Part shown: positions 34,971 through 46,061 of the stretch, piece after piece | How the letters are laid out: the number at the start of each line of letters is the position of its first letter | Numbering within the stretch: the stretch's first letter is position 1 | NCBI GenBank assembly: GCA_033961575.1 | Contig: CM066734.1 | Location: 86,016,501-86,080,500 of the forward strand | Reading direction: 5' to 3' | Length of the DNA: 64,000 nt | Source of the DNA: Aselliscus stoliczkanus | Lineage: Eukaryota; Chordata; Mammalia; Chiroptera; Hipposideridae | The notes under the pieces: model-generated | Seen by the model: only the letters and a program-made list of their open reading frames with translations | What the model was told of the DNA's origin: nothing | Database searches by the model: none | Position numbers and translations under genes: made by a program

Positions 34971-34988
34971 ATGAAGATAATATCACAG
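34877..34988 (+). CDS. AREG: AREG exon 5 (cytoplasmic tail, stop, first 18 nt of 3' UTR)
   Basis: The acceptor is CTGAAG/GCTT. It encodes Gln223 (completed) to Ala253 and TAA at 34968-34970, so the coding part ends at 34970. The tail is basic near the membrane (LRKRY), then has [22 protein letters not shown] fits the EExxxL signal described for AP-1B-dependent basolateral delivery of human amphiregulin. The exon then continues 18 nt to a donor CACAG/GTTTGT at 34989. The final intron therefore lies in the 3' UTR, but within about 50 nt of the stop, so nonsense-mediated decay is not expected. Confidence 0.93.
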
Positions 34989-35339
34989 GTTTGTGTTTTA
35001 AAAGATATCTTTAGATCATATCCTATAATTTTGAAAAATATAGCATCTATTATCTCAAGCAAAATGAGGAAAGTAAGTGTTCTTAATTATGGAAACAGTG
35101 TGAACATTGGCTACATTAAAATGTATTCTTTGAGCATGAAATGGAGGTTAACATTGAGAAAGGACTATATTATAAGGGACATAAAGATGAGGGAGACACA
35201 TATCCTATTCCCAAAGAAGTTAGTGTTTAGTAGATAGGAAATAGTGTAAGGAGCCAGAATACTAGGGGAATAAAATGCATGACATGAGAAAGGAACCAAC
35301 AGAATATGAGGGGTTTCCAATGAAGAATAAAAGAATCCA

Positions 35340-35800
35340 CTGAGAGGCATTCAGAGAGCAGGAAAGGATGGGTATATAAGGTGGCACTGGAAGTGAGCCT
35401 CAAAAGACTGAAGATTTTGGGAACAAACAATTATGAAAGGAGAGAAAAATTAATACTGTGAAATGTGCTAGGTCATTTCAGAAACTTGTGAATAAGTTCA
35501 AAGGGTTTTGGGGGAGATAAGCTGGAAATGATAGGTTGAGCTCACATTGGGTAGAGCCAAAGTTAGAATGCTTGCTTGCACTGCAAATGTGAGGTGGAGG
35601 TAACAGATTGTATATCTTTTTAAAGAAAGGAAGTAGGAAGGGTGAAGGGGTACAAATTTTAGGGAGCTTGGGTGAAGAATAAATTGTAGTTTTTATTTTT
35701 AATTTTTTTGTAAAGAGGGTGAGTTAAGCCAGGTGTAGGGAGACGGTAAGAAGATATGAAGAGGGATATTTAATTGATAACAAAGTGAACAGCTAGTGAA
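35340..35800 (+). repeat. Old mammalian interspersed repeat in AREG intron 5
   Basis: The text from about 35380 (GGCACTGGAAGTGAGCCTCA), through GATAGGTTGAGCTCACATTGG and a GAGGTGGAGG run, resembles a long old repeat also seen near 38.3-39.3 kb and 44.3-44.7 kb. Family not named with confidence. Confidence 0.4.
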
Positions 35801-35909
35801 GCAAACTATTAGAGGAAGAGGGAGCAAGGAGCTCAAGGACACACATAACGTCTGTCATAAGAAGGAATTCCCATTTCCTCAGACATTCAGAAAAGATGTC
35901 AGATCCCTA

Positions 35910-36055
35910 AGTCACTGATTTTCTACCTTCAATGTGTTTAAGAATTACTGGAGATGCTTATTAAATATGCATATCCCTAAGCCAAATCCTAAATTGATTA
36001 AATCAGTATTTCCATTTTTAATCAAGACTCTAGATACTTGGAGAACCACTACATT
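35910..36055 (+). mobile_element. MER5A-like hAT fragment in AREG intron 5
   Basis: The pattern AAGAATTACTGGAGATGCTT, TTAAATATGCATATCCCTAA, TAAATCAGTATTTCCATTTT and CTTGGAGAACCACT is the MER5A order. It ends in the typical GAGAACCACT terminal sequence. Confidence 0.75.
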
Positions 36056-36734
36056 TAGCATTGGTTAAGTGCAGGTATTAGGTTCTGAGAACTATTATAG
36101 AACTAGCTCAATAACTCATGACATGGGTAATTCTCCATGCCAATGCTATACTCAGTACTTACTGCATCAAAATCTATTAATGTATGGGCTTAATGTGCTG
36201 AAGCTAAGACGATCAACATGAATAAGGGTAGATTTCTGGTTACTTAGTACAATTGAGATTTCTCAGAGTAGGTCCCAGATGATTTTAGAAAAAGGAACAT
36301 GCTGCGCTGGCACATAGTGACTGCCTATTAACTGGTAGCTACTATTATTATGCCCTCAGTACTAATTATCCCAAATTAACTGTATAACATAAATACACTG
36401 AGCTACTTAATCTTTGTTTTTAATTATGTCCACTGCATGGATTTGGTTGGGGAAATCATCTATCATGACTGTTGTTGCTTTTTTATTAAGCAGAATTGGA
36501 TAAAACAGGTTTGAGCATATGCAGTCTTCTACCTAACGAGGCATTTAACCAAAGGAGGTGTGAAAGAGGGATTCAAGTCAAAGTGGTAGCTTGTCTCCGA
36601 AAAGCTTGTAGCATTTTTCATAAGACATCCTAGAAAAAATTTTTACAGAAATTCTGATTCCTGATTATGCTTTGACATCCTCTTAAAGTTATGTTGGAAT
36701 TGAGCTTCTAACGCCTGATTTTATTTTTGAACAG

Positions 36735-36990
36735 GGCGCAGATCGGAGTTACTGCCAAGTCGCAACCATGAGTGATGAGTTGGGTTCTCTTTTCAGTGGA
36801 TTATAAGAAAACAGAACTTTTTTGTTTTGATGGTTTAAAACTTTCAATTGTCACTTTTTGTGCTAAGTCTTATTTCTGTACATAAAGATGCATGGAGAGA
36901 AAAGTATTTTTTCAAGTTGTAAATAATTTATTTAATATTTAATGGAAGTGTATTTATTTTATAGCTCATTAAACGTTTTTAATCAAACAG
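36735..36990 (+). other. AREG: AREG exon 6: 3' UTR with AU-rich element and poly(A) signal
   Basis: The acceptor is TGAACAG/GGCGC at 36733-36734. The following text resembles the known mammalian AREG 3' UTR, including the GATGGTTTAAAACTTTCAAT block and its AU-rich end. Four ATTTA pentamers lie at 36926-36956, including a TTATTTAAT nonamer at 36928, the kind of element that confers rapid mRNA turnover on immediate-early transcripts. The poly(A) signal is ATTAAA at 36968-36973, so cleavage is expected near 36985-36995. The exact cleavage site is inferred. Confidence 0.88.
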
Positions 36991-36999
36991 ATTGAGAGT

Positions 37000-37790
37000 T
37001 TGAATATTAGTTTGGAGATTGCAAGACTCTAGGGTATTTTTCTCCCAACGCTTATGATCATTTTAAAAGGAGTTCCTTCTCGCTCTTTTTTACTGCTTTG
37101 ATGTTGATTTTTCAAAATGTATTCCTTTTCTTAGAAAGCACTCTTAATGGGAAAACCATAAACTAGAGTCACTTAGTCCTCCCACAATACTAATATCTCA
37201 AACTGGCCTTTCTGATTCTATGTAGAACTATTCCAAGTCCTAGTAATTATAAAAGCTTCAACATGTGACACTGCCTTTCTGTTACAGTAGAAACAGCTAT
37301 TATTTAAAAAAAAAAAATGAAAAGAAAATCTGCTCACATCATTATCACCATAAATAAGACGGAAACAAGAGTAGGTTTGAAAATTACAAATGTGGCATTT
37401 CAAGAGAGCCAGGAAGTATTTCGATTTGAGACTTCTTTCCCTAATATCTTGACATGAATGTATAAAGCAGGTAAAACCCACACCTCTCTTGCCTCTTGCT
37501 GCTATTTCCTACAGTATTTTAAATAAATACATGTGCAGTTGTGGTGGGTACTCTTTTGAGATCACAGTCTGGTACCTGGATGGTCAACTAAGTTACCTGC
37601 ATGCAAATCAAAACAAAACAAAACAATGTTTATAAGGTGTGGGAAATACCTTGAGGAAATTAACCAATAATAAACATAATTCCAACAATTATCTCAAAGA
37701 ATTTCATGAGTGAAAGTTTTCTTTCCTATCCACACTTCCATCTGTCCCTAGCATACCATCCATCAATTCCTTGCCCAGTGATCATCTAAC
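37000..37790. other. Intergenic downstream of AREG, nothing recognised
   Basis: No gene or confident repeat. A short (CAAAA)n run lies near 37612-37626. Confidence 0.55.
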
Positions 37791-37799
37791 CAATTGCTT

Positions 37800-38098
37800 C
37801 CCAGCCTCACCAGCACATTATCACTTAAATTTTAAATGTCTATGTTCCCAGGGCCTCCTCCCAGAACATCTGATTTAAATGGATTGGGCTGGGTCATTGG
37901 TACTTGTTTTTTTTGTTTTGTTTTTTTTTTTGAGAGCAGTGTCACTGGCCCTCAGATGCGGGACACGAACCGGGGCCGCTGGCTTCCCAAGCCAGTGCTT
38001 AACCACCACGGCACTTGGCCAGCCGGGTATTTGTATTTTTAAAAGATCCCTAGATGTTTCCTATATCTTGAAAACCTATGCTTGAACATCTATAGTAC
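37800..38098 (+). mobile_element. MER5-like hAT fragment split by a SINE
   Basis: TCCCAGGGCCTCCTCCCAGA, ACATCTGATTTAAATGGATT before the SINE and TAAAAGATCCCTAGATGTTT after it are MER5A words in order. The split shows the SINE inserted later. Confidence 0.7.
37913..38025 (-). mobile_element. tRNA-derived SINE copy 6
   Basis: Reverse-strand copy with the T-run first, then GGGACACGAACCGGGGCCGC (B-box side), CTGGCTTCCCAAGCCAG (stem-loop) and GGCACTTGGCCAGCC. Duplication GGTACTTGTTTTTT from 37899 and GGTATTTGTATTTTT from 38026. Confidence 0.9.
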
Positions 38099-38099
38099 A

Positions 38100-39330
38100 C
38101 ATTTTCCTCAGCCTTATTCACTAAATATTTATTGTGGATGATTCAAGTATGGTGGTAGTGATACAAGACAGAAATCTCTGACTTTGTGACATTTTCCACC
38201 TCGTTGGCAGGAGAGAGTATATCTTGTCAATACAGTGCAGTAAATAACTGGATGAGATGTCTACCAGGATCCTTGGGCATCCAGTGAACTCTCACCTAGA
38301 CCAGCCTGATGAGCCAGGGAGGGCTTCCTGGAGGGATGCTACCTGGATTACCCTTGAAGGTTGAGTAGGAGTTATGTAGAGAAGAGCATTATAGGCACAA
38401 GCAAAATCGCAAAGTTATGAAATATTATGACCTGAAAGGGTAAATACATAAAATAGTTCAGTATTATTGAAACAGAAAGTTGTGAGGTCAACAGGCTGTA
38501 AAAGAAGCTGGAATGGTAAGGGCAGAATCACACAAGACCTTTAACTTATACTGTAAGCCATGAGGAAATATTCAAGCCAGTTGATCAGGGGTAGAAACTT
38601 GATCAGATTTGCATTCCAAGTAGGTCACAGGCAACCACATCAGGGAGGGACTTGAGCCAAAGCCAAGAAGCAGAAGATTGGCTTGGAAGCAATTGAAATA
38701 TTCCAAGCCAGAAATAAAGAACATCTGAAGCTGGGGAATTAAAGCAGGGAAACAAAAACTCACCCTGTATTTGAAGATTTTTTTTTATAGATTAAAAACA
38801 CAAAAACAGGGCTATTTATTATTAAAGCAAGGGTGAGGATAATGACATGGTAAGGGAAGAAATCTAAGAAGACCCTCAGGTTCCTGTTTTGGTGGTTAGG
38901 CAGATAGTAACATAATTATCAGTAGGGAATCTCTCAAATCAGCCTGTTGAATATTGTAGATGGGAAGCATGGCATTTTATTTGTCCTTGACTGATGAATG
39001 TCTCTTCTCTATTTTGCAAAGTCATCCTTTCTAATTTGTAACAGACTTATGAGGACATAAGTGCCAGCCCAGCCAATGAGTCCACTAAATCAACTCATAT
39101 CCTTATCTCACATCTGAGATTGACCAAATGAGAGGAAAAGACCAGGTCCAAAAGTGATAATGAGGTCAGCTTTGGATCTGTAGAGGTTGAGATGTCAGGA
39201 GATATCTAGTAAGTAGTTAAATACACAAGTCTGTAGTTCAGGGAGGGAAAGAATTATCGATTGCGAGTTGTCAAAATACGTATGGTAACTGAAGCCACAA
39301 CAGTGCCCGCGATTACCTAAGGAGGCTCTA
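38100..39330 (+). repeat. Long old mammalian interspersed repeat (family not named)
   Basis: ATTCACTAAATATTTATTGT, GGAGGGCTTCCTGGAGGGAT, AAGCAATTGAAATATTCCAA, CTCAGGTTCCTGTTTTGGTG and AGTTGTCAAAATACGTATGG lie in the order of a well-known long old mammalian repeat with no coding remnant. I cannot name the family from memory reliably. Confidence 0.5.
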
Positions 39331-39539
39331 ATGAGTCTGAAGAAAATATATTTGTATTGACAAATCTCAGTCATCACCAAACACTTGGTGGGAGGACCCA
39401 GGGTACATTACAGCCACTGTGAAGGCTCTAGGCACATGCCTGTTATCCCATGTACTTTTCTAGCTCTTCAAATAAAAGTTCATTAAACTATTACAGTGCA
39501 GTAGAAGGAAAAATCAGCTACTGCCTTCATAATAAAAAT

Positions 39540-39780
39540 AATCTTACTGAGTACTCAGATACTTGTGTCCCACAGACTATTTTTACATGCTTTCTACATA
39601 GTAACTCATCTAATCCTCATAACTCCCTTGGAAGTAAATATATTTTATAGATAAGAAAAGTAAGGCTTGGAGAAATGAAGTAACTTTTTCAGCATCACAT
39701 AGCTAGTAAATGATTGAGTTAGGTTCACTGGCTTCAGAACTGATCCACTGAAACTCCATTCTCTACTACTTCTCCTATAA
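39540..39780 (+). repeat. MIR-like SINE
   Basis: CATCTAATCCTCATAACTCC, TAGATAAGAAAAGTAAGGCT, ATCACATAGCTAGTAAATGA and GGCTTCAGAACTGATCCACT are in MIR order. Confidence 0.8.
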
Positions 39781-39799
39781 TCAAGGAGTTTGTTGTTGG

Positions 39800-41990
39800 T
39801 ATGGAGAATGCTATCCCCGTTTAGCATGGTTGAAAATGCCCTTCATATGATAGCGGGTTTATTTCTTCAAGACTCAGATAAGATGACAATATCTATCTAC
39901 CTGTGCTGCTTTCACAAAACTTCCCAGTCTGTACCCTCCCTCCCAGTACAGACTACACATCTTAGAGTTAGCCTACCCAAGGGGTAAAAAAGCTGGAATA
40001 TGTTTTCATAAATTTTATCCATACATTTTCAAATAATTTATTAAGATTTGCTCCCAGGGTGGGAGAGATGAATTCCCTGGAACTGTTGGCCTGGCTCATG
40101 TGTAAGCAAAATGAACTCTAGTGGCCAGAGAAAGTACCCAGGCAACGGTGGGCTATAGGTAGGGCCAGTGTGCTTAGACCCAGAGGCAACCTAAGTTATG
40201 TGGGTGGGGCACAATGAGTATCTGCTAAAGTGGGTGGCTTATTGCTGAACAATGTCACTCTTACTTCTTGGCACGTGCTCATTCATTCAATAAATAATTA
40301 CAAATAATTATTAAATGCAACTATGTACCAAGCAAGCATAGGTTACTAAAAAGCAACATCTCAGAAGTCCTGAGGAGAAGTATGAGTGAAGTTAACAACA
40401 GAAGAGAAATGGCAGAGTAAAAGATTTCAACAGTACCAATCTAGGTAATTATTCTCTCAATAATTAATAATTCATTTGTTAGAAGGGTCTGACCTTTATG
40501 AGGTATGACTAAAGTAATAATGCTGGTTTTCTTCTGTAATTTAGAAATCAACATAATTACTTAGTAATACCTCATGCAAATATGTTCACATTAACTTCCA
40601 ATCTCTCAAATTATAACATATACTATGTTCATTTTATCATTAATTTAATAAATATTTATTGACTATGTAATATAAACCTAGTAATGCTTGGACAGTGCAA
40701 TCCAACCTTCTTCCAGGTTTCTCTGGGGACACGAAGTCTGTCATATACCGCTCTGGGATCATGGTGAGGTGGTTGGCAGTTTGGGTCATAGAGTCATAAT
40801 GTAATGCAATTAGAAAATTTTTAAAAAGATAGCAGAGACCATTATATGTCTGAACACTAACATAATATAAATACCTTGAGTTAAAAATTATCTTATGGAA
40901 AATTATAGTATACTTAAACTGAAAGAAAATGTTTTATTTCTCAAAATTTGTCAGGCAAAGCTAAAATAATAGTAGACAATTTGTAGATTTAAATATATTT
41001 ATCAGAAAATAAGTAAAGCTTTAAAAAAAACAATTTAACTAAACTTAAGCATTTAACTCAAAATTTAGAAAAAGATCAATAGAACAAACCCAATGAAGAC
41101 AAGAAGGAGCTATTTGAAATAAGGGCAGAAATACATGTTAAAGATAGCTGAAAATCAAAGCCAAAAGGTTATTTTTTGGAAATATTAATAAGATAGGCCT
41201 CTGTTATAATTGATTAAAATAAAGAGAAGTTACAAAAAAATGAAAGATCAAAAAAAAATAATTGTAGGAACAACAGTTTTTAAAAATAAGAAGAGTACTA
41301 GGATCCACATACATAAGTAAATTTTAGTGGCTTAAAGAGATAAGTTATTATCTCTAATAAATGTAATATAGAGGTAGGATGCTCTAAGTTTGCTTAATTC
41401 AATGTCCCAATAATAGTATCTAAGTTCTGGGTGCTTTACTTCTTACTGGTGTTTTATCCTGATGTTTGTAAGATGGTACTAACATATAAAATCCCCAGAT
41501 GTAATGGATAAATGTCTACAAAAATACAAATGAATATACAAAGGATCTAATAGAAAAATATAGAAAACTTAAATAAACCAATAAGCAATAAAAAATTGAA
41601 AGGGTGATCAGAGTACATATCCACCCCTTCTGGAAAGGAACCTACTCCATATGGCTTTATAGTTCTTAAGAATGTGAAAAAAGAGTGAAATCTGTCCAGT
41701 TTGGTCTATGATGCTAGAGCCAATCTGTACAAGGGCAATATAAGAAAAAAATCATTGGGACCTTTTATTTATTAATATAAGCATAGATGTGAAAATTCAA
41801 AAGTATATTTTAGAAATTTCATCATGAAAGTAGAGTTGTTTGCCAGGAATACAAGAATAGTTCAGCATCATAAAGTATACATATCATTGTTATATAAAAT
41901 AGAGTAGAAATGTGGATTTTTTTCTGTTATACAAAATAGAATTAAAAAGCATTTTCTTATAAAGGCAGAAAAAGCATTTAAGTGCAATAT
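39800..41990. other. Intergenic, mostly unassigned; old L1 may begin here
   Basis: AT-rich. From about 41080, A-rich words suggest a decayed L1 upstream of the clearer part at 42.0 kb, but I cannot fix the start. Confidence 0.45.
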
Positions 41991-41999
41991 CTACTAATA

Positions 42000-44110
42000 A
42001 TTTAAAAACTAGGAATAGAACACTTCCTGAGCTTAATAAAAGCTATATACTAGGAATTACAGTAGAATTTATACTTAGTAATAAATGTATAGATGCTTTC
42101 CCTTTAAGATTAGGAATGAGGCAAGGATGCCCATTATCAATACTATTGCTGAACATAGTACAAAAATTCTGACTAAAGTTGGAAAAAATATATAGAGAGA
42201 TATAAGAATTTGTAGAAACTAAATCTGTTCTTTTTTGCAGATAATATGATAATCTACCAGAATAGCAAATAGAATCAATATGACAACTATTAGAATTCGT
42301 AAGATAATTTTCTGAGATTGCCAGATATAATATAAAATGTCAAAATTAATAGTATTTTTCTTTAATGACAAATTAGTTCAATATTAAAAAATAAAATACC
42401 ATTCACAATTTCTAGAAATATGATATATATGTATTAACAACAAATACATGATTTCATTTTTTTTAAACTTACATACCTGTTTAAAAAAAAAAGATACCTG
42501 GTACCAAGAAACATTCTTTTCTTTTGGACTTCAGAATATAAAAGGTTACTTTTCTTCCCAAATTTTCAAATTCAACAAAATACTAATCAAACTTCCAACT
42601 GCATATTTTGATGAACTTTATACATCATATTCTAAAATTTGCATAGGAAAATAATAATCCATGAAAATCTTCCATTTTGAAAAAAAGCATAAAAGGAGCC
42701 TTGTATATAAAGACATATACAAACTAAAGTAGTAAAACAGTGTGGTTGTAGCATAAGTATGAACAAATAGACCAACAGAACAATACAGAGAGCACAGAGA
42801 CAATGTATTACATGATTAAGATAGCACTATAAATTAGTAGGGAAAAACTGACTTTTAGTAAATGTTGTAGAAAAAAGGGTCTTAGAATGTGGAGAAAAAT
42901 AAAATCAGATGACTACCTTACATCATTGTCAAAGATGGGTCTCATGTATACTAAATATCTAAATGTGAAATATAACACTATAAAGTTAATATAAAATAAT
43001 GCAGGGAAATATACTTGTGAATTAAGGTTGGGGAGGATTTAAGCAAAACCCCACAATTAAAAACACGGGGAGAAATGTTGACTATTTTTTGATTATGTCA
43101 AAATTAGCAAGTCCTGTTGAAAGAAGAATGTCATAGGTAAATTTGGCAGTTAACAGAATTAAAGAAATGTACAATGTCTGAAACCCCACAGGGATTATGA
43201 TATGCGAGGAATGACCAGAAAAGTCAGGACCTTCAAGTTAAATGGGGAGAAAGGATATGAGCAAGGAATTCCCAGAATTTGAAGCCTAAGTGACTAATAA
43301 GTATGTGATCTAGACTAGTGCTAGCCCCTAAGCTGCTCTGGTGAGAATTAGCAAAAATCAGCCCTTTCTCTAGAGAGCTCTAGAGAACCAGGGCATGCAG
43401 AGCGTGGGCTGGATCTCAACTCCCACTCATATTCTTGGCTAAGTACTCTTCTGTGCCAACATCTACATATCATGGCCCTGCACATAAAGAGATGCTGAAA
43501 CTTCTTAAAACACAGGAATACAAATACAGAAATATAAGAATAGATATCACTTTATGCCCATCAGGTTTGTAAAAATAGAAAGATGAATAATGTTGGCAGA
43601 AGCTTGTGGACATAGAAACCCTTAAACAGTACTGGTTAGAGGTGAGCCCAGAACTGCCATTATGGTAGTGCTTAATGAAATTATAAATAAATATACCCTA
43701 TTACCCAGAGGCATGCAGGCCCACAAAGGGACTTGCACGAAGATGTTCATGGTAGTGTCATTTATGATTATGGGGAATTAGAGGCAATCTACATGGATTA
43801 CTGGATAATGTAGAAGTCACATGTGGTGGGGTCACATTGGGAAACACTATGCAGCCATTAGAAACAGAGGTGTTCTCAGAAAAAAATGGGCAGATTTTTT
43901 TTTTTAATGTTAAAATTTTAGAAGGTGGTGCTGAAGCACATAAGAAGTAAACCAGGACAATTCATATTCCCTTAATGTTAACTAAATATACATTTTACAC
44001 AGGTCACAAATTATTTATATTCACATTTATATTAATGAAATATAAATATAAAACACATCAGAATGGTTGCCTAACAGTAAAGGAAAGGTGCAGGGAAGTG
44101 GTGGGGAAGG
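42000..44110 (+). mobile_element. Old, decayed L1 LINE (ORF2 RT to 3' end)
   Basis: GAGGCAAGGATGCCCATTAT reads as RQGCPLS, GCAGATAATATGATAATCTA as the A-D-N-M form of the FADDM motif, and ATCAAACTTCCAACTGCATA as IKLPTAYF, all in L1 ORF2 order. At 43550-43900, TCACTTTATGCCCATCAGGT, ACGAAGATGTTCATGGTAGT and ACACTATGCAGCCATTAGAA are ORF2 C-terminal text. Many stops and frame changes. Confidence 0.8.
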
Positions 44111-44274
44111 TATTGAAAATTAACTAAATAAGCAACAGGAGGTATAATTGAAGAATATTTAATTTAACCCTCTGCACCCAAGGTCAAAAATAGAATAAGT
44201 AACAGAAAAAAACTACATGCATACAATAATGACAAGGAAACGAAGTTAATAAACACGAAGCTTAAATTATGAAT

Positions 44275-44710
44275 AAATTATGGGTGTGGGGGAGGGTTGT
44301 GGTAGTCCAGGTGGAAAGCCTCACTGAGGAGGTGTTATTTGGTTGACACTGGAGGCTGTGAGAAGTGTGGGGGGCACCTGGTAAGATAATGATGTGGGAA
44401 TGTACTTGGCCCCTTTGAGGGGCTGTGATGAGAACAGAATGAGGGAAGGGAGATAGGTCCTGTCTTCCATGGGCATTGAAGTTTATATTCTTACGTAGGT
44501 GCAACAGGGAGTTTGACTTAAAAGTGGAAAATCTCCTGATCTGATTCACATCATGCTGCTATGTGGAGAATGAATGAGGACAAGGAAGATGCAGAGAGAT
44601 TAGTTGGCCAGGGAATTCTCCACTCTTTCCATGGATCAGGTGAGGGAGATATAGATAGCTTAAACTAGGGTGAGGGCACTGACAATGCAGAGAAATAGGA
44701 AACTTGGAAG
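44275..44710 (+). repeat. Old mammalian interspersed repeat, same type as at 38.1 kb
   Basis: GTGGTAGTCCAGGTGGAAAG, ACACTGGAGGCTGTGAGAAG and GGGAGATAGGTCCTGTCTTC resemble parts of the long repeat at 38.1-39.3 kb. Family not named. Confidence 0.4.
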
Positions 44711-45704
44711 GAAATGAGAGGCTTACCCCTCAATAGATAATTATCTATCTATTAAATAAAAACTCTAGCCAAGTGTTTAAACCTTATCCATTAATAAAAT
44801 TACCGTTACTCTAGAGTAAACAAAATGTTTCTATTATTCCAATCCTTTAAGGGTTGATTTTATTTAATGCAAGTAAGAAATTCCTGAGAGCCATCTATCA
44901 ATAGATCTTGCTGCTCCTGAATTTCTGGATTCTCAGTCAATGAAAACATTGAAGCCAAGAACACCGCTGACTCTGTGGTGGGAGGGAATAGGTAGCAACA
45001 GTGAGATTTGCATAGTACAGAGAGGTTGGGCTAAATGACCTTTATGGTCTCCTTCAATGTTAAGTAGCACTGAAAAGAGCAGAAACTATATAACCCACTA
45101 AAATGTGAGATGGTCACAGTGTTGGTAAGTTCTAGAATAATGAAAGCAATTATCACCCTGATAATGTGAATACAGTTGGAATGAATGGAATCAGATCTCA
45201 AATACCTTCTTGTAGAAGCTGACATTGAATTATTTTCTTAAAAATAACTGCAATATTTTTATAGAAGTACATAATCATTGTTGAATTTTTAAGAAGGGAG
45301 AAAATAAAAATCATCCCAAATTTCACCAATCAGAAATAACAATATTCTGGTGTAAATTCTTCCAAATACTTTACCAACATATATCCATTATTTAGGAAAC
45401 ATTTTATCATACTTTTCCTACTGCTTTAAAAATTCTATTTAATTTCAAATATATTATAAATATTTCTCCCATATCATTAAATATTATGTTATAACTTTTC
45501 ATGCTGTAAAGTATCCCATTTGTTTAGCCAATCCTTGAACATTTTGTGGATAATTTTGAAAGTGGGATGATGGGACATAGTATGGGTAAGACTTTCTAAA
45601 TAAAATTTATGGCATATGCTATAAAATTATATAAATAGAACAAATGTTGGAAGAATATTTCTTACTGGACAAACTCCAAAGACTTAGCAAGTAACAACTA
45701 ATTT

Positions 45705-45945
45705 TAACTGAGTGCTTACCATGTGCCAAAGGAGGTTCAAGCACCTTACATGTATAAATTCATTCATTCCTTACAACAAACAACCATATTAAATATTAAC
45801 TGCCCATATCATATATGAAGATACTAAGGCACAGAGTGTTGAAAACTTGCTCAAGGCCACACAAGTGATGAATCTAGGAATGGAATGCAGGGGTCAGGCT
45901 CCAGGCCTGTGAAGCTAAATCCATGTTGTGCTATCTTAGGCACCG
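45705..45945 (+). repeat. MIR-like SINE
   Basis: GAGTGCTTACCATGTGCCAA, CACCTTACATGTATAAATTC, ATACTAAGGCACAGAGTGTT, GCTCAAGGCCACACAAGTGA and CATGTTGTGCTATC cover nearly the whole MIR. Confidence 0.9.
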
Positions 45946-46061
45946 TATCAGAAGGGGTAAAGGAAAGACATTAGCAGCCTTCACCTGTAAGTAGTGCAAA
46001 GGTTACATTTCCAAGCTTACTAACTTTACTTCTGCAGGGCTCAAAGAAGAGTAAGCTGTGA

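Noticed and set aside
34971..35237. 88-codon frame just behind the AREG stop
   Set aside because: It starts one base after TAA and runs into intron 5 across the exon 5 donor, so it would need intron retention; no signature.
37523..37528. AATAAA downstream of AREG as a second poly(A) signal
   Set aside because: 550 bp past ATTAAA at 36968, outside the text resembling known AREG 3' ends; AATAAA is common by chance in AT-rich DNA.
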